From assembly GCA_001802945.1 (NCBI GenBank), contig MHAK01000111.1, positions 1-46,566 on the forward strand: a stretch of 46,566 nt of DNA, in the 5' to 3' direction. The first letter of the stretch is position 1. Every line of letters begins with the position of its first letter. Below the pieces are notes generated by a model. That model saw only the letters and a program-made list of their open reading frames with translations. It ran no database searches and was not told the origin of the DNA. Made by a program: the position numbers and the translations under genes. The stretch is from Ignavibacteria bacterium RIFCSPLOWO2_12_FULL_56_21 (GTDB lineage: Bacteria; Bacteroidota; Ignavibacteria; UBA10030). Shown here piece by piece: positions 15,708-23,264 of this stretch.

Positions 15708-16679
15708 TCAAACACTGAAGATCGCCAAGCTCTCCGGACGCGCGAGCAGAGGTTCGATGGTGTGTTTCAGCCCCAGCTTCGGAAGTTTCGCCAGGAATTC
15801 CTTCAGTTCTCCCGACAGCACCGGCTTCCCTTCCTTCACCCTGACCAATTGCTCCGCTGCAAGATAAGCGAGGAGGCCCTTTTCGTCCCCGGAAGCAAGC
15901 ATACGGACCAGTTCGGTCTCGATGCGTGACAACACGAGTCCGTTGATTCGATAGTCTTTGAAGGCCTGCCATGTGTTCGGCACCCACCGTCCGACGATCT
16001 CGTTGCCGATGATGTTGGCGTATTCGCGGATCTCAAACTGCGCATGGGGGTCCATACGAAGCCACAGGAAATGGAGAAGATTGTGCAGGTCCACTTTCCA
16101 GTACGATTCGGTGTAGGTGGAGAGCGGAAGGTCCTTCCGAGCTTGTTCACGCGCTACGCCGAGGTTCAGCCGCTCTTCATACACTCGACGCGCATGCTCC
16201 TGCAGGTTCTTCTCCTCACCGCTGAGTTTCGCCCCCAGCGTCTCATCCATCCAACCCTCGCTTCCCTGCTTGTTGTCCTTCGACTGCTTTCGCCACTGGT
16301 CGGGGGGCGTCCGCTGAGCCGCGTCGATGGCAACGGAATAACGGGTCGAATATTCGTTCACGTTGGCCGTCCGATGTCTGATCCATTGACGCCAGCAATC
16401 CATCGGTACGCGCACATGCAGCTTGATCTCGCACATCTCGAACGGAGTCGTGTGCGCATGACGCATCAGGTAGCGGATCAGCGCCCGGTCTTCCCTGAGC
16501 TTCTTTGTGCCCGAGCCGTACGACACTCTCGCCGCCTGCACAATGGCGTCGTCCGTTCCCATGTAATCGACGACTCGCACAAACCCGTCGTCGAGAACGC
16601 GGAAGTCTTTGCCGAGCACTGCATCCAGGGCTTCACTGCGAAGCCGGTGAAGCGATTCTGCGTTTTGAGTCTGATCCAT
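15708..16679 (-). CDS. thyX: Flavin-dependent thymidylate synthase
   Basis: 323 aa. Carries the ThyX signature RHR-x7-S in RHRTANVNEYSTRY, and YLMRHAHTTPFEMCEIKLHVRVP upstream of it, which forms the FAD/dUMP site. The C-terminal third (LHNLLHFLWLRMDPHAQFEIREYA) is also typical. It makes dTMP from dUMP using methylene-tetrahydrofolate, NADPH and FAD. It is longer than the common 220-260 aa forms, with an insertion after the signature (about 133-165, rich in K, Q, D, E) and an extended C-terminus (about 270-323). It is the upstream gene of a thyX-folA pair. The N-terminal 25 residues precede the family core (VLGKDFRVLDDGFVRVVDYMG). Confidence 0.96.
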   Translation of the reverse strand: MDQTQNAESLHRLRSEALDAVLGKDFRVLDDGFVRVVDYMGTDDAIVQAARVSYGSGTKKLREDRALIRYLMRHAHTTPFEMCEIKLHVRVPMDCWRQWIRHRTANVNEYSTRYSVAIDAAQRTPPDQWRKQSKDNKQGSEGWMDETLGAKLSGEEKNLQEHARRVYEERLNLGVAREQARKDLPLSTYTESYWKVDLHNLLHFLWLRMDPHAQFEIREYANIIGNEIVGRWVPNTWQAFKDYRINGLVLSRIETELVRMLASGDEKGLLAYLAAEQLVRVKEGKPVLSGELKEFLAKLPKLGLKHTIEPLLARPESLAIFSV

Positions 16680-16744
16680 TCGCTTTTCTTCGTGTCAGTC
16701 GCGGAAATTGTTTCAAAGGCCTTTAGAAGCCGTCTCAAGATTAT

Positions 16745-16810
16745 TTGCCACAAAAGGCGCAAAAGTCAAAAAATCACTTCTCGTGCGTTTAGTGCTTTTT
16801 TGTAGCTAAT
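16745..16810. repeat. CACAAAAG-type inverted repeat
   Basis: GCCACAAAAGGCGCAAAAGTC (16748-16768) faces GTGCGTTTAGTGCTTTTTTGTAGC (16784-16807). The arms are inverted variants of the same 8-10 base unit. The 190 bp gap between thyX and the M49-like gene otherwise shows nothing coding. Confidence 0.5.
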
Positions 16811-16869
16811 TCTTTTTCCCGTTGCTGTTTCTTGAGATGGGTTGTAGTGACTTCGTGACGTTGTGGCCC

Positions 16870-18534
16870 CTATTGTCCTTTGCCGACATCGACGAACGAG
16901 GGGGCAATATCGACGGGAATGTCCGTCAGCCGCGCCAGCACCGCCTGCAGCTCCGGACGAATGACGCCGTACTGTTCGAGCATCGCTTTTGCCCCGATAT
17001 AGTTGCCTTCCGCCTGCAGTGTCATAATATCGCCCGTCAGCTTCCGGACAGCCGGTTTGATCTTCGCCATGTCGACGCCGAAGACGCCGGACGCGTTGTT
17101 GTAGGTGAACGCCCCCTGATCAATCAGGTAATTGAACTGAAGCGCCATTCCTTTTCCGTGAGCCTCGTTGATGCCGAATCGGACGGACCGGAATACGCCG
17201 GCAAGGAATGTCGTGTAGAGCGACTGTTCGCTGTTCTTGTCCAGGATCCCTTTGTCAATAAGATGCTGCAGCGCGAAGAGTCCGGCAATATCGGCCTTCG
17301 CTTCTTCGAGTGCCGACGACAGTTCTTTCATTTCCTGACGCGCGGTTGTCTTCCGTCCGCTCACCGTGATCTCATGCGGTCCGAGGCCGTGCATCAACTC
17401 GTGGGCGAGGATATGCGTGAAGAACTGTTCGAAGGAAAGGTGCGACTGCTGATCGGACGCCAGGGCGGTCTTTGCGATCGGAACGAGAACGTTGTTGAAC
17501 TTTGCCTCCTGCACGTTGTACAACATCACCCGCTTGCTTCCTTTTTTCATGATGACCCGTTCGTCGTTCGGCAGGTTGAACGCCGCGGTCTGGACTCCGG
17601 CCCGCGCTTCGCCGCCGACGAAGACCTCGTCCACCACTCTGATAGGCGCGGATCCTCCGAGTTTGGGGTTGCGGTATTTCGGGTCGATCGGAAGGTTGTT
17701 TTCGATATCCTGCAAATAGCCGCCGAATTTCGTCAGCTTGTTCGTCTCTTCATCATTCCGGACGGTGATGTAGGCTTCAAAAGCAGCCTTATAATTGAAG
17801 AGTTCGTCCATGTAGACCTCGTACGGTCCGATGGTGGGCTCCACGGGGGCGTCGATGTCCATCCATGCCACATCGCTGTCGTAGTAGTCGTTCGAAAGGA
17901 ATGCAGCTGCGCGTTTCTCCAGAAACGACTTGAGCGACGCATTGTTCGTCGCGGACGCGGCTTCGCGGAGCAGGCGGGAAGCCGGTTCCAGCCATTCACG
18001 GTATTCCTCGTTGAACGGGACGGGCCGAAGCGTTCCATCTTCATTACGACGGACGACGCTGAAATATCCGCGTGCCTCGTCTTGCTTGGCTTTCGGAAGC
18101 GTTGCCGTCCAACGTTCAAATTCATCCTTCGTGATGTCTTCGGGATAGTGGTTGGCCCCTTCCGGACGGTCCGGCATGCCGTCGACGAACGGCTCTTGGT
18201 GGTCGAGCTCCGACCAGGGTCCCATATTCAGTTCGAAGAGCCGAAGGCGAAAGGCACCGACTTCGCTCTTGTCTCCGCGCAATGTTTCCAGCGTTGCGAC
18301 ATTCCCGCTCCACACCTGACGCAGGTAGATGCTGTCCATGTACCGGGCTGCCTCGACAAGCTTGGCGATCGCGGTCCGGTCTCCAGGCGTCAGTCGGGAT
18401 AGGTCGGTGGAGAGCGTGACGGGAGCGAATCGGGCGATCTTGACCTTGAGCGAGTCGGCTGTTGTCTGATTCATGTCGGGTTTCGAACAAGATGCGAGAA
18501 AAATGATCGTGCAGGCGATGACAAGCGGTTTCAT
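16870..18534 (-). CDS. M49-like (dipeptidyl peptidase III-type) zinc lipoprotein
   Basis: 554 aa from the ATG at 18534, preceded by AAAGGTG; an ATG five codons upstream is less likely. Lipoprotein signal MKPLVIACTIIFLASC with lipobox L-A-S-C16. The zinc site reads HELMH (H378, E379, H382) followed by EEAKAD (about 410-415) as third ligand region. Classical M49 enzymes have HEXXGH and EECRAE, so this is the shorter HEXXH form, which I recall from a Caldithrix DPP III. Supporting segments: NLPNDERV, KRVMLYNVQEAKFNNVLVPIA and FLAGVFRSVRFGINEAHGKG, all M49-like. It probably cleaves dipeptides from oligopeptides at the periplasmic face of a membrane. The annotation is good to the family level; the substrate is unknown. 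Confidence 0.85.
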   Translation of the reverse strand: MKPLVIACTIIFLASCSKPDMNQTTADSLKVKIARFAPVTLSTDLSRLTPGDRTAIAKLVEAARYMDSIYLRQVWSGNVATLETLRGDKSEVGAFRLRLFELNMGPWSELDHQEPFVDGMPDRPEGANHYPEDITKDEFERWTATLPKAKQDEARGYFSVVRRNEDGTLRPVPFNEEYREWLEPASRLLREAASATNNASLKSFLEKRAAAFLSNDYYDSDVAWMDIDAPVEPTIGPYEVYMDELFNYKAAFEAYITVRNDEETNKLTKFGGYLQDIENNLPIDPKYRNPKLGGSAPIRVVDEVFVGGEARAGVQTAAFNLPNDERVIMKKGSKRVMLYNVQEAKFNNVLVPIAKTALASDQQSHLSFEQFFTHILAHELMHGLGPHEITVSGRKTTARQEMKELSSALEEAKADIAGLFALQHLIDKGILDKNSEQSLYTTFLAGVFRSVRFGINEAHGKGMALQFNYLIDQGAFTYNNASGVFGVDMAKIKPAVRKLTGDIMTLQAEGNYIGAKAMLEQYGVIRPELQAVLARLTDIPVDIAPSFVDVGKGQ

Positions 18535-18570
18535 ATCGACACCTTTCATTGGAAAGCTCTGGGAGGGAAA

Positions 18571-18650
18571 AGATTCCCACGAATCTTCCCGCCCGCAACT
18601 CTACAGGAGGTTGAGTAGGCGGGCAGGCACGAATCTACGCGAATTTTGCG
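18571..18650. repeat. CACGAATC-type repeat with GC-rich inverted arms
   Basis: CCCACGAATCTTCCCGCCCGC (18577-18597) and GGCGGGCAGGCACGAATCTACGCGAAT (18618-18644) are partly complementary in the middle (CCCGCC/GGCGGG) while CACGAATC occurs as a direct repeat. Another copy of the CACGAATCTACACGAATC unit lies at 45694-45713. The gap between the GMC gene (18685) and the M49-like gene (18534) is otherwise featureless. Confidence 0.5.
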
Positions 18651-18684
18651 TTATTTAACATGGAATCTGAACTTCATGTCAAAT

Positions 18685-20202
18685 TCATCGCTCCGCAATC
18701 CTCTCGGCATTCCTTTCGGAAATTGCCAAAATGGTCACCTGTGGATTGACACCCAGAGAACTTGGCATGACGCTGCCGTCGACCACGAAGATTCCCGGCG
18801 CGCCGTGTACTTCACCGCGAGAACTGACGACAGATGTCCTCGCGTCCTCTCCCATGCGGCACGTACCCAGAGGGTGAGCGCTGTAGAGCGAAAGATCATT
18901 CGTGTCCCACTCTGCTTTCCCCAGGTCGTTCTCGATGACATCCGGCGATGTGAAGACCGTCGGGCGCGTATGCAGCGTCATGACATTCCTTGCTCCCGCC
19001 GCGAAATGTATACGTGCGGCGGCTGCCAAACCCTGTTTCATATACTCGCGGTCGCGGGGACCCCGTTCATACGTGAGTTCGGGACGCCCGTTGTCATTCG
19101 ACCTCACGCTGCCTTCTGAATCGATCTCTTTGACGAGGACGATCGAAGCGGCGGTGTAGGAAAGTTTCTGCATGATCGACCTGTGCTCACGACCGAATCC
19201 CGGAAAGGCGAGTGCTGCGAGCACGGGCCCGACCGGCACCGCCTCGATCCAAAATCCGCCGCTGTCGCCGTTTGCGTTCAAGAACTCGTCGCACATCGCA
19301 GATTGCGGGATACCTTTCCACGAGTGCTGTGGCGAGTCATATATGCCGATGACGGCGGAGGTCAGATGGAACGTCAGGTGCTTTCCCAGATGTCCGCTCG
19401 CGCCGCCAAGTCCCGACCGCTCGAGGAGAACTGGAGACTGGACGGCGCTTCCGGCAACCACGACGGTCGGGGCCTCGATCGCGAACGTCGTTTTGGGCTT
19501 TCGCGTGGAACGTTCGAGTATGTTCCCCGTCACCCGCTTCAGGCCGCCATGGATCTCGATCCTTTCGGCACGCGCATCGGACAGCACGGTGGCGCCAGCG
19601 GCTACTGCGTCTGCAATGTACGTAACATCGACAGATTTCTTCGCTCCTGCCGGGCAACCGAACCCGCACACGCCCAGTTGGAGGCATCCGTCGACATTCC
19701 TGCCATTCGATGCCGACCGATAGCCGAGTTTTCCGGCCCCCTCGAGGATGATGCGGTTCTGACGGTTGTGTCTGTCGTTCGTCTCCTGATGAATGTTCAG
19801 GTATCCCTCCACACGTGCAAAGTAAGGCTCAAGGTCCTTCGCAGAGAGGTCGCGTAAGCCTCGCTCAGTCTTCCAGAAATCCAGGACGAACTCGGGAGTG
19901 CGCAGAGAAGTTGTCCAGTTCACGGTTGAACTTCCCCCGACGCACCTGCCCTGCAGGACGGTAACGCCGAGGTCGTCCGTCGCGAGCCCGGCCCGCTGTT
20001 GATACAAGTTTGTGAATGCCCACTCTTCCGATTGCTGGAAATCCTGCGGTCCGAAATATCCCCCTTCTTCTACGACGATCACTTTCTTGCCGGCGGCCGA
20101 GAGGACCTTTGCCGTTGCTCCTCCGCCGCAGCCGGAACCGATGACGCAGACGTCTGCCGATTCCCGAACGGATTGGGATATGTCTTTTCCCTGAACGATC
20201 AT
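18685..20202 (-). CDS. GMC-family FAD oxidoreductase
   Basis: 505 aa. FAD-binding Rossmann motif GSGCGGG (22-28) and E about 20 residues later (VVEEGG). GRCVGGSSTVNW is the second GMC signature. C-terminal catalytic pair H443 (HPLGTCRMG) and N486 (GVNPQ), the His-Asn type. A cysteine-rich element CLQLGVCGFGCPAGAK (about 178-193) resembles the Cys motif of several bacterial GMC dehydrogenases. No Tat signal on this subunit. Its start overlaps the upstream subunit-3-like gene by four bases (ATGA), so export by hitchhiking on that Tat-type partner is likely. It should oxidise an alcohol or sugar and pass electrons to a membrane acceptor; the substrate is not evident. Confidence 0.92.
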   Translation of the reverse strand: MIVQGKDISQSVRESADVCVIGSGCGGGATAKVLSAAGKKVIVVEEGGYFGPQDFQQSEEWAFTNLYQQRAGLATDDLGVTVLQGRCVGGSSTVNWTTSLRTPEFVLDFWKTERGLRDLSAKDLEPYFARVEGYLNIHQETNDRHNRQNRIILEGAGKLGYRSASNGRNVDGCLQLGVCGFGCPAGAKKSVDVTYIADAVAAGATVLSDARAERIEIHGGLKRVTGNILERSTRKPKTTFAIEAPTVVVAGSAVQSPVLLERSGLGGASGHLGKHLTFHLTSAVIGIYDSPQHSWKGIPQSAMCDEFLNANGDSGGFWIEAVPVGPVLAALAFPGFGREHRSIMQKLSYTAASIVLVKEIDSEGSVRSNDNGRPELTYERGPRDREYMKQGLAAAARIHFAAGARNVMTLHTRPTVFTSPDVIENDLGKAEWDTNDLSLYSAHPLGTCRMGEDARTSVVSSRGEVHGAPGIFVVDGSVMPSSLGVNPQVTILAISERNAERIAER

Positions 20203-20723
20203 GACGGCTCCGCGAATTCGCCGTCGAACCCGCTTCCGGTCCAGGAAGCGGGGAGCGAATAGTACACGCTGAGACTGAGCCTTTTTAGGCCCTGGAATCC
20301 CGTTCTGCGGACGGCCAGCGAACTTGTCATCCAGTCGCCCAGATACGAGTCCCGGTCCTCCGGGGTCATATTCAAGAAGGAAGAGAATCGAAAGTCAAAG
20401 ATGAACGTAAAGAATGCTCCGTTGAGAACGGTCAGAAGATGATGGAATTGCTCCTGGACCTCGTGATCAGTCCCTGCAAGGAACGCATCGGCGCGGAGTG
20501 TAATCTCTTCGACCGTCGGACCATCGGCGGGAAGAGGACGGCCGATCATACTTTCCACGATAGCTTGAAGCACTGCGAATTCATGAGCATCGCAAAATGT
20601 CAGATGAGGTGACGCGGATGGAATTAATGCGCCCGTACAGCGGGAGAAGAGGCCGCCGACCGACAACATTGCGGCGCCGAAAAGTGTCTGTTTCAGAAAA
20701 CGCCGCCGCTGGGCATTCGGCAC
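20199..20723 (-). CDS. Gluconate 2-dehydrogenase subunit 3-like protein
   Basis: 174 aa if started at the GTG at 20723. The open frame extends to 20891, but that would overlap the divergent gene, and the extra residues are basic and unlike a signal; a GTG at 20768 is another option. No clear ribosome site marks any of them. The N-terminus reads AQRRRFLKQTLFGAAMLSVGGLF, a twin-arginine-type signal with RRRFLK. The body (about 45-174) has the small helical pattern of subunit 3 (PF13618-like: FAVLQAIVESMIG, DRDSYLGDWMTSSL). It is coupled to the GMC gene (ATGA) and probably chaperones and escorts it to the periplasm. Confidence 0.8.
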   Translation of the reverse strand: MPNAQRRRFLKQTLFGAAMLSVGGLFSRCTGALIPSASPHLTFCDAHEFAVLQAIVESMIGRPLPADGPTVEEITLRADAFLAGTDHEVQEQFHHLLTVLNGAFFTFIFDFRFSSFLNMTPEDRDSYLGDWMTSSLAVRRTGFQGLKRLSLSVYYSLPASWTGSGFDGEFAEPS

Positions 20724-20889
20724 GGTAACCCGGTTGTGAGCAGACTGAACTTTCAAGCGAGGGATCACAATGGAAGATTGCGAGGGAACAGTGCGCGGCC
20801 AATATACGCGTTTCTTCTTCTTCGAAAAAGGATGCGAATACTCGCGTTGATTCCTGCGGGAAAAACCGCGATACTCACGGCGTCCTTTC

Positions 20890-21348
20890 ATGCGCAGACG
20901 AACCGTCTACCTCATATTGGCCTCATCAGCGCTGGTCTGGTCGCTGGGATTTCTGACCGCGCCGATGTTCGCTTCGTCCATCCGACCGGAAGGGGCGGTT
21001 TATGCTTTCTACGGACGTGTGTGCCATCAGCTGCCGGACCGGTCTGTGACCTGGTTTGGCGGACCTTGGGCAGTGTGTCACAGATGTTCGGCCATCTATC
21101 TTTCGTTCACTGCCGTGCTTCTCTTTTTTCCCGTTGTTCGATCTCTCGATTCGTGGAAGCCGCCTGGTCCCGCTGTGATCGTAGGGCTCCTTCTCCCCAT
21201 GGCACTCGACGGACTTCTGGACTTTGTAGGGATCCTGGACGCAACGACATCGAGCAGAGTGATCACCGGAATGCTCGCGGGCGTGTGCCTTGGACTCACC
21301 GTGCCGCCCCTATTTCTTGAGGCGGTCCAACAATTGACGAAGCGCTGA
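20890..21348 (+). CDS. DUF2085-family membrane protein
   Basis: 152 aa. TM1 about 5-28, then YAFYGRVCHQLPDRS and WAVCHRCSAIY, the two Cys-His motifs (VCHQ and CHRC) that define DUF2085 proteins. Three more TM segments follow (AIYLSFTAVLLFFPVV; AVIVGLLLPMALDGLLDFVG; VITGMLAGVCLGLTVPPLFL). Function unknown; the paired CH motifs suggest metal or haem binding. It is the first gene of a plus-strand cluster with the next two, 13 bp apart. Confidence 0.85.
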   Translation: MRRRTVYLILASSALVWSLGFLTAPMFASSIRPEGAVYAFYGRVCHQLPDRSVTWFGGPWAVCHRCSAIYLSFTAVLLFFPVVRSLDSWKPPGPAVIVGLLLPMALDGLLDFVGILDATTSSRVITGMLAGVCLGLTVPPLFLEAVQQLTKR

Positions 21349-21361
21349 CGAGGAGAAGTTC

Positions 21362-21895
21362 ATGCTAGAAAAACCCAGCAAACAACGGGCGGTTCTCCTG
21401 GGGGCCGCTATCATCGGCGCTATTTCCGGCATTCCGGGACTCAATCTCATCAATTGCTGTTGTTGTGCCGGCATTATCGTTGGTGGCATGATGAGCGTGT
21501 ATTTCTATCTTCAAGACTTCCGGGCAGATTCAGCCCCCTTGGAAACGTCGGACGCGCTCGTCGTTGGACTTCTTTCAGGATTGCTGGGCGCCGTCGCCGC
21601 AACAGTGCTGACCACGATGTTCTCCTTCGTGCTTGGGCCGTTGGAATCGGAATTGATGGGTAAGTTCTACGAAAAGATGATCGACCGGTTGGTCGACGGC
21701 GGCAGCCTGCCGGCCGACTTGGCCGATCAGTTGAGGGATCAAATGGACAAATCCCTGGCCGACGCGGTCACCTTCGGCGGCATCGTTTTGAACCTGTTCC
21801 TTTCTATCATATTGTATCCGGTCTTCGGCATGCTCGGAGGACTCATTGGGTATGGGATCTTCAGGAAGAAGTCGACACCTGCTCCTCAGCAGTAG
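21362..21895 (+). CDS. Conserved membrane protein with a CCCC motif
   Basis: 177 aa, preceded by GAGGAGA. Four hydrophobic segments: about 9-25, 31-50, 65-95 and 135-170. A run of four cysteines (NCCCCAG, about 32-37) lies at the start of the second. The amphipathic stretch about 98-132 (FYEKMIDRLVDGGSLPADLADQLRDQMD) would be exposed. It resembles uncharacterised small membrane proteins of Ignavibacteria-like genomes, but I cannot name a family. It overlaps the next gene by 44 bases. Confidence 0.75.
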   Translation: MLEKPSKQRAVLLGAAIIGAISGIPGLNLINCCCCAGIIVGGMMSVYFYLQDFRADSAPLETSDALVVGLLSGLLGAVAATVLTTMFSFVLGPLESELMGKFYEKMIDRLVDGGSLPADLADQLRDQMDKSLADAVTFGGIVLNLFLSIILYPVFGMLGGLIGYGIFRKKSTPAPQQ

Positions 21896-22313
21896 CGTTG
21901 TCATAGCCTTTGTTTGTTCGGCCCCCGGTCAATCCGGGACGTCTGATACGAACGCCGTACGAAGGGTGTTGAGCGAACAAGTAGCCGCCTGGAACGCGGG
22001 GAGCATCGACGGGTACATGCGTGGCTACTGGGAAAGCGACAGCACGGTGTTTGTGAGCGGCGGTTCACTGATCCGTGGGCACCGCACCGTAAAGGAACGG
22101 TATGAGAAGAAGTACGGCAGCCGTTCCCTCATGGGCACATTGTCGTTCGAAGAACTGTCGGTGGGATTTCTGACAGAGTCTGTCGCTCGGGCGTCCGGGA
22201 TATGGCGGCTCAAACGGGAGAAGGATTCACCCTGGGGTCGGTTTACGTTGATCTTGGAAAAGAAGCCGGAAGGATGGAAGGTGACGTACGATCATACATC
22301 CTCAGGCGAGTGA
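21852..22313 (+). CDS. Secreted SnoaL/DUF4440-like (NTF2-fold) protein
   Basis: 153 aa from the ATG at 21852; GGAGG lies 11 bases upstream, within the previous gene. Signal peptide about 9-28 (HLLLSSSVVIAFVCSAPGQS). The body shows the NTF2-fold pattern: VRRVLSEQVAAWNAGSIDGYM, YWESDSTVFVSGG, RYEKKYG, SGIWRLKR, FTLILEKKPEGWKVTYDHTS. These secreted SnoaL-like domains are common, and activity cannot be predicted. The 44-base overlap with the membrane-protein gene suggests they are translated together. Confidence 0.8.
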   Translation: MGSSGRSRHLLLSSSVVIAFVCSAPGQSGTSDTNAVRRVLSEQVAAWNAGSIDGYMRGYWESDSTVFVSGGSLIRGHRTVKERYEKKYGSRSLMGTLSFEELSVGFLTESVARASGIWRLKREKDSPWGRFTLILEKKPEGWKVTYDHTSSGE

Positions 22314-22364
22314 TGCCCCGAACAGTCTCAACGATCAAACTCCACTTCGTCACGTTGGTCAAGA

Positions 22365-22985
22365 ATGGCGGGAGAAATAGAAAGGATCGAGGTGAAGATC
22401 CAACCGGTTGCGCTTGAAGGTCGGGTTGTTGTTCTTAGGCCGATGGAGGAATCCGATATTGACGGTCTGACATCGGTTGCGCTCGATCCGGACCTGTGGA
22501 GATACACAACAACGATCCTTCGGTCGCGCGACGACGTGGCTGAGTATGTGAAGTCCGCGCTCAACGGCTTTCGGTCGGGAACCGTTCTCCCATTCGTAAC
22601 GACTCTGAAAGATGGAAGGAAGATCATTGGCAGCACGCGATTTGCCAAGATCGATACGGAGCATCGCCGTGCAGAGATTGGGTGGACATGGATCGGCCGT
22701 CCCTGGCAGCGATCGGCCGTCAATACCGAAGCAAAATACTTGATGTTGCGGCATGCATTCGAAACATGGAAATGCATGCGCGTGGAACTGAAGACGGGAA
22801 CGCTGAATCAGCGGTCGCGCAACGCGATCCTCAGAATCGGCGCGAAGGAAGAGGGGATTCTCCGCAAGCACATGATCCTGCACGACGGCCGCATCCGCGA
22901 CACAGTCTATTTCAGTATTCTTGACAACGAATGGCCGGCTGTCAAGACGAGGCTGGAGAGCATGATAGAGCGGAGGATGGAGTAA
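22365..22985 (+). CDS. GNAT-family N-acetyltransferase (RimJ/RimL type)
   Basis: 206 aa. Pattern of the RimJ/RimL branch: VVLRPMEESDIDGL at the N-terminus, KIIGSTRFAKIDTEHRRAEIGWTWIGRPWQRSAVNTEAKYLMLRHAFE for the acetyl-CoA fold, and NQRSRNAILRIGAKEEGILR for the late motif. It would acetylate an amino group of a protein or small molecule with acetyl-CoA in the cytoplasm; the substrate is unknown. A GTG at 22392 is an alternative start that begins nearer the domain. It follows the NTF2-like gene by 51 bp on the same strand. Confidence 0.88.
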   Translation: MAGEIERIEVKIQPVALEGRVVVLRPMEESDIDGLTSVALDPDLWRYTTTILRSRDDVAEYVKSALNGFRSGTVLPFVTTLKDGRKIIGSTRFAKIDTEHRRAEIGWTWIGRPWQRSAVNTEAKYLMLRHAFETWKCMRVELKTGTLNQRSRNAILRIGAKEEGILRKHMILHDGRIRDTVYFSILDNEWPAVKTRLESMIERRME

Positions 22986-23037
22986 AAGATGGAGGCTAGG
23001 ATCAACCTCGCGCAACTATCTTTAACGGAGGTTTACC

Positions 23038-23258
23038 CAATCCGCAACCTGCCTGCCTCACTGACGTTCATTCGGCGGGCAGGTCGACAATTTTACCCCG
23101 AGCGAGTCCGCCGTCCCTCGACTCACTTCGTTCGCTCGGGATGGTGAGCGAGCCGAAGGCGAGTCGAACCAAAGGCGGACGAGTCGAGCCCTTCGACTTC
23201 ACTCAGGGCTTGAGCCTGAGTTTATCGAAGGGTCGAGGGGCCGAAATCCGCAATTGCT
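23038..23258. repeat. Cluster of palindromic intergenic repeats
   Basis: Three hairpin-capable units stand in line. CCTGCCTGCC at 23048-23057 pairs with GGCGGGCAGG at 23074-23083. A long one at 23105-23185 has arms GTCCGCC...CTCGACTCACTTCGTTCGCTC against GAGCGAGCCGAAGGCGAGTCGA...GGCGGAC. A third at 23189-23232 has CCCTTCGACTTCACTCAGG against CCTGAGTTTATCGAAGGG. AATCCGCAA units flank both ends (23038, 23244). The last two types recall palindromic repeats widespread in environmental bacterial genomes. The unit separates the GNAT gene from the convergent kinase gene and could terminate both. No coding sequence seen. Confidence 0.7.
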
Positions 23259-23264
23259 CTGTAT

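Noticed and set aside
16822-18402. A 526-codon plus-strand frame.
   Set aside because: It is antisense to the M49-like gene, rich in H, R and V as expected for a shadow, and has no start signal or domain.
23105-23232. The palindromic cluster as an attachment site or transposon end.
   Set aside because: No transposase, integrase or target duplication is seen nearby; it fits non-coding palindromic repeats better.
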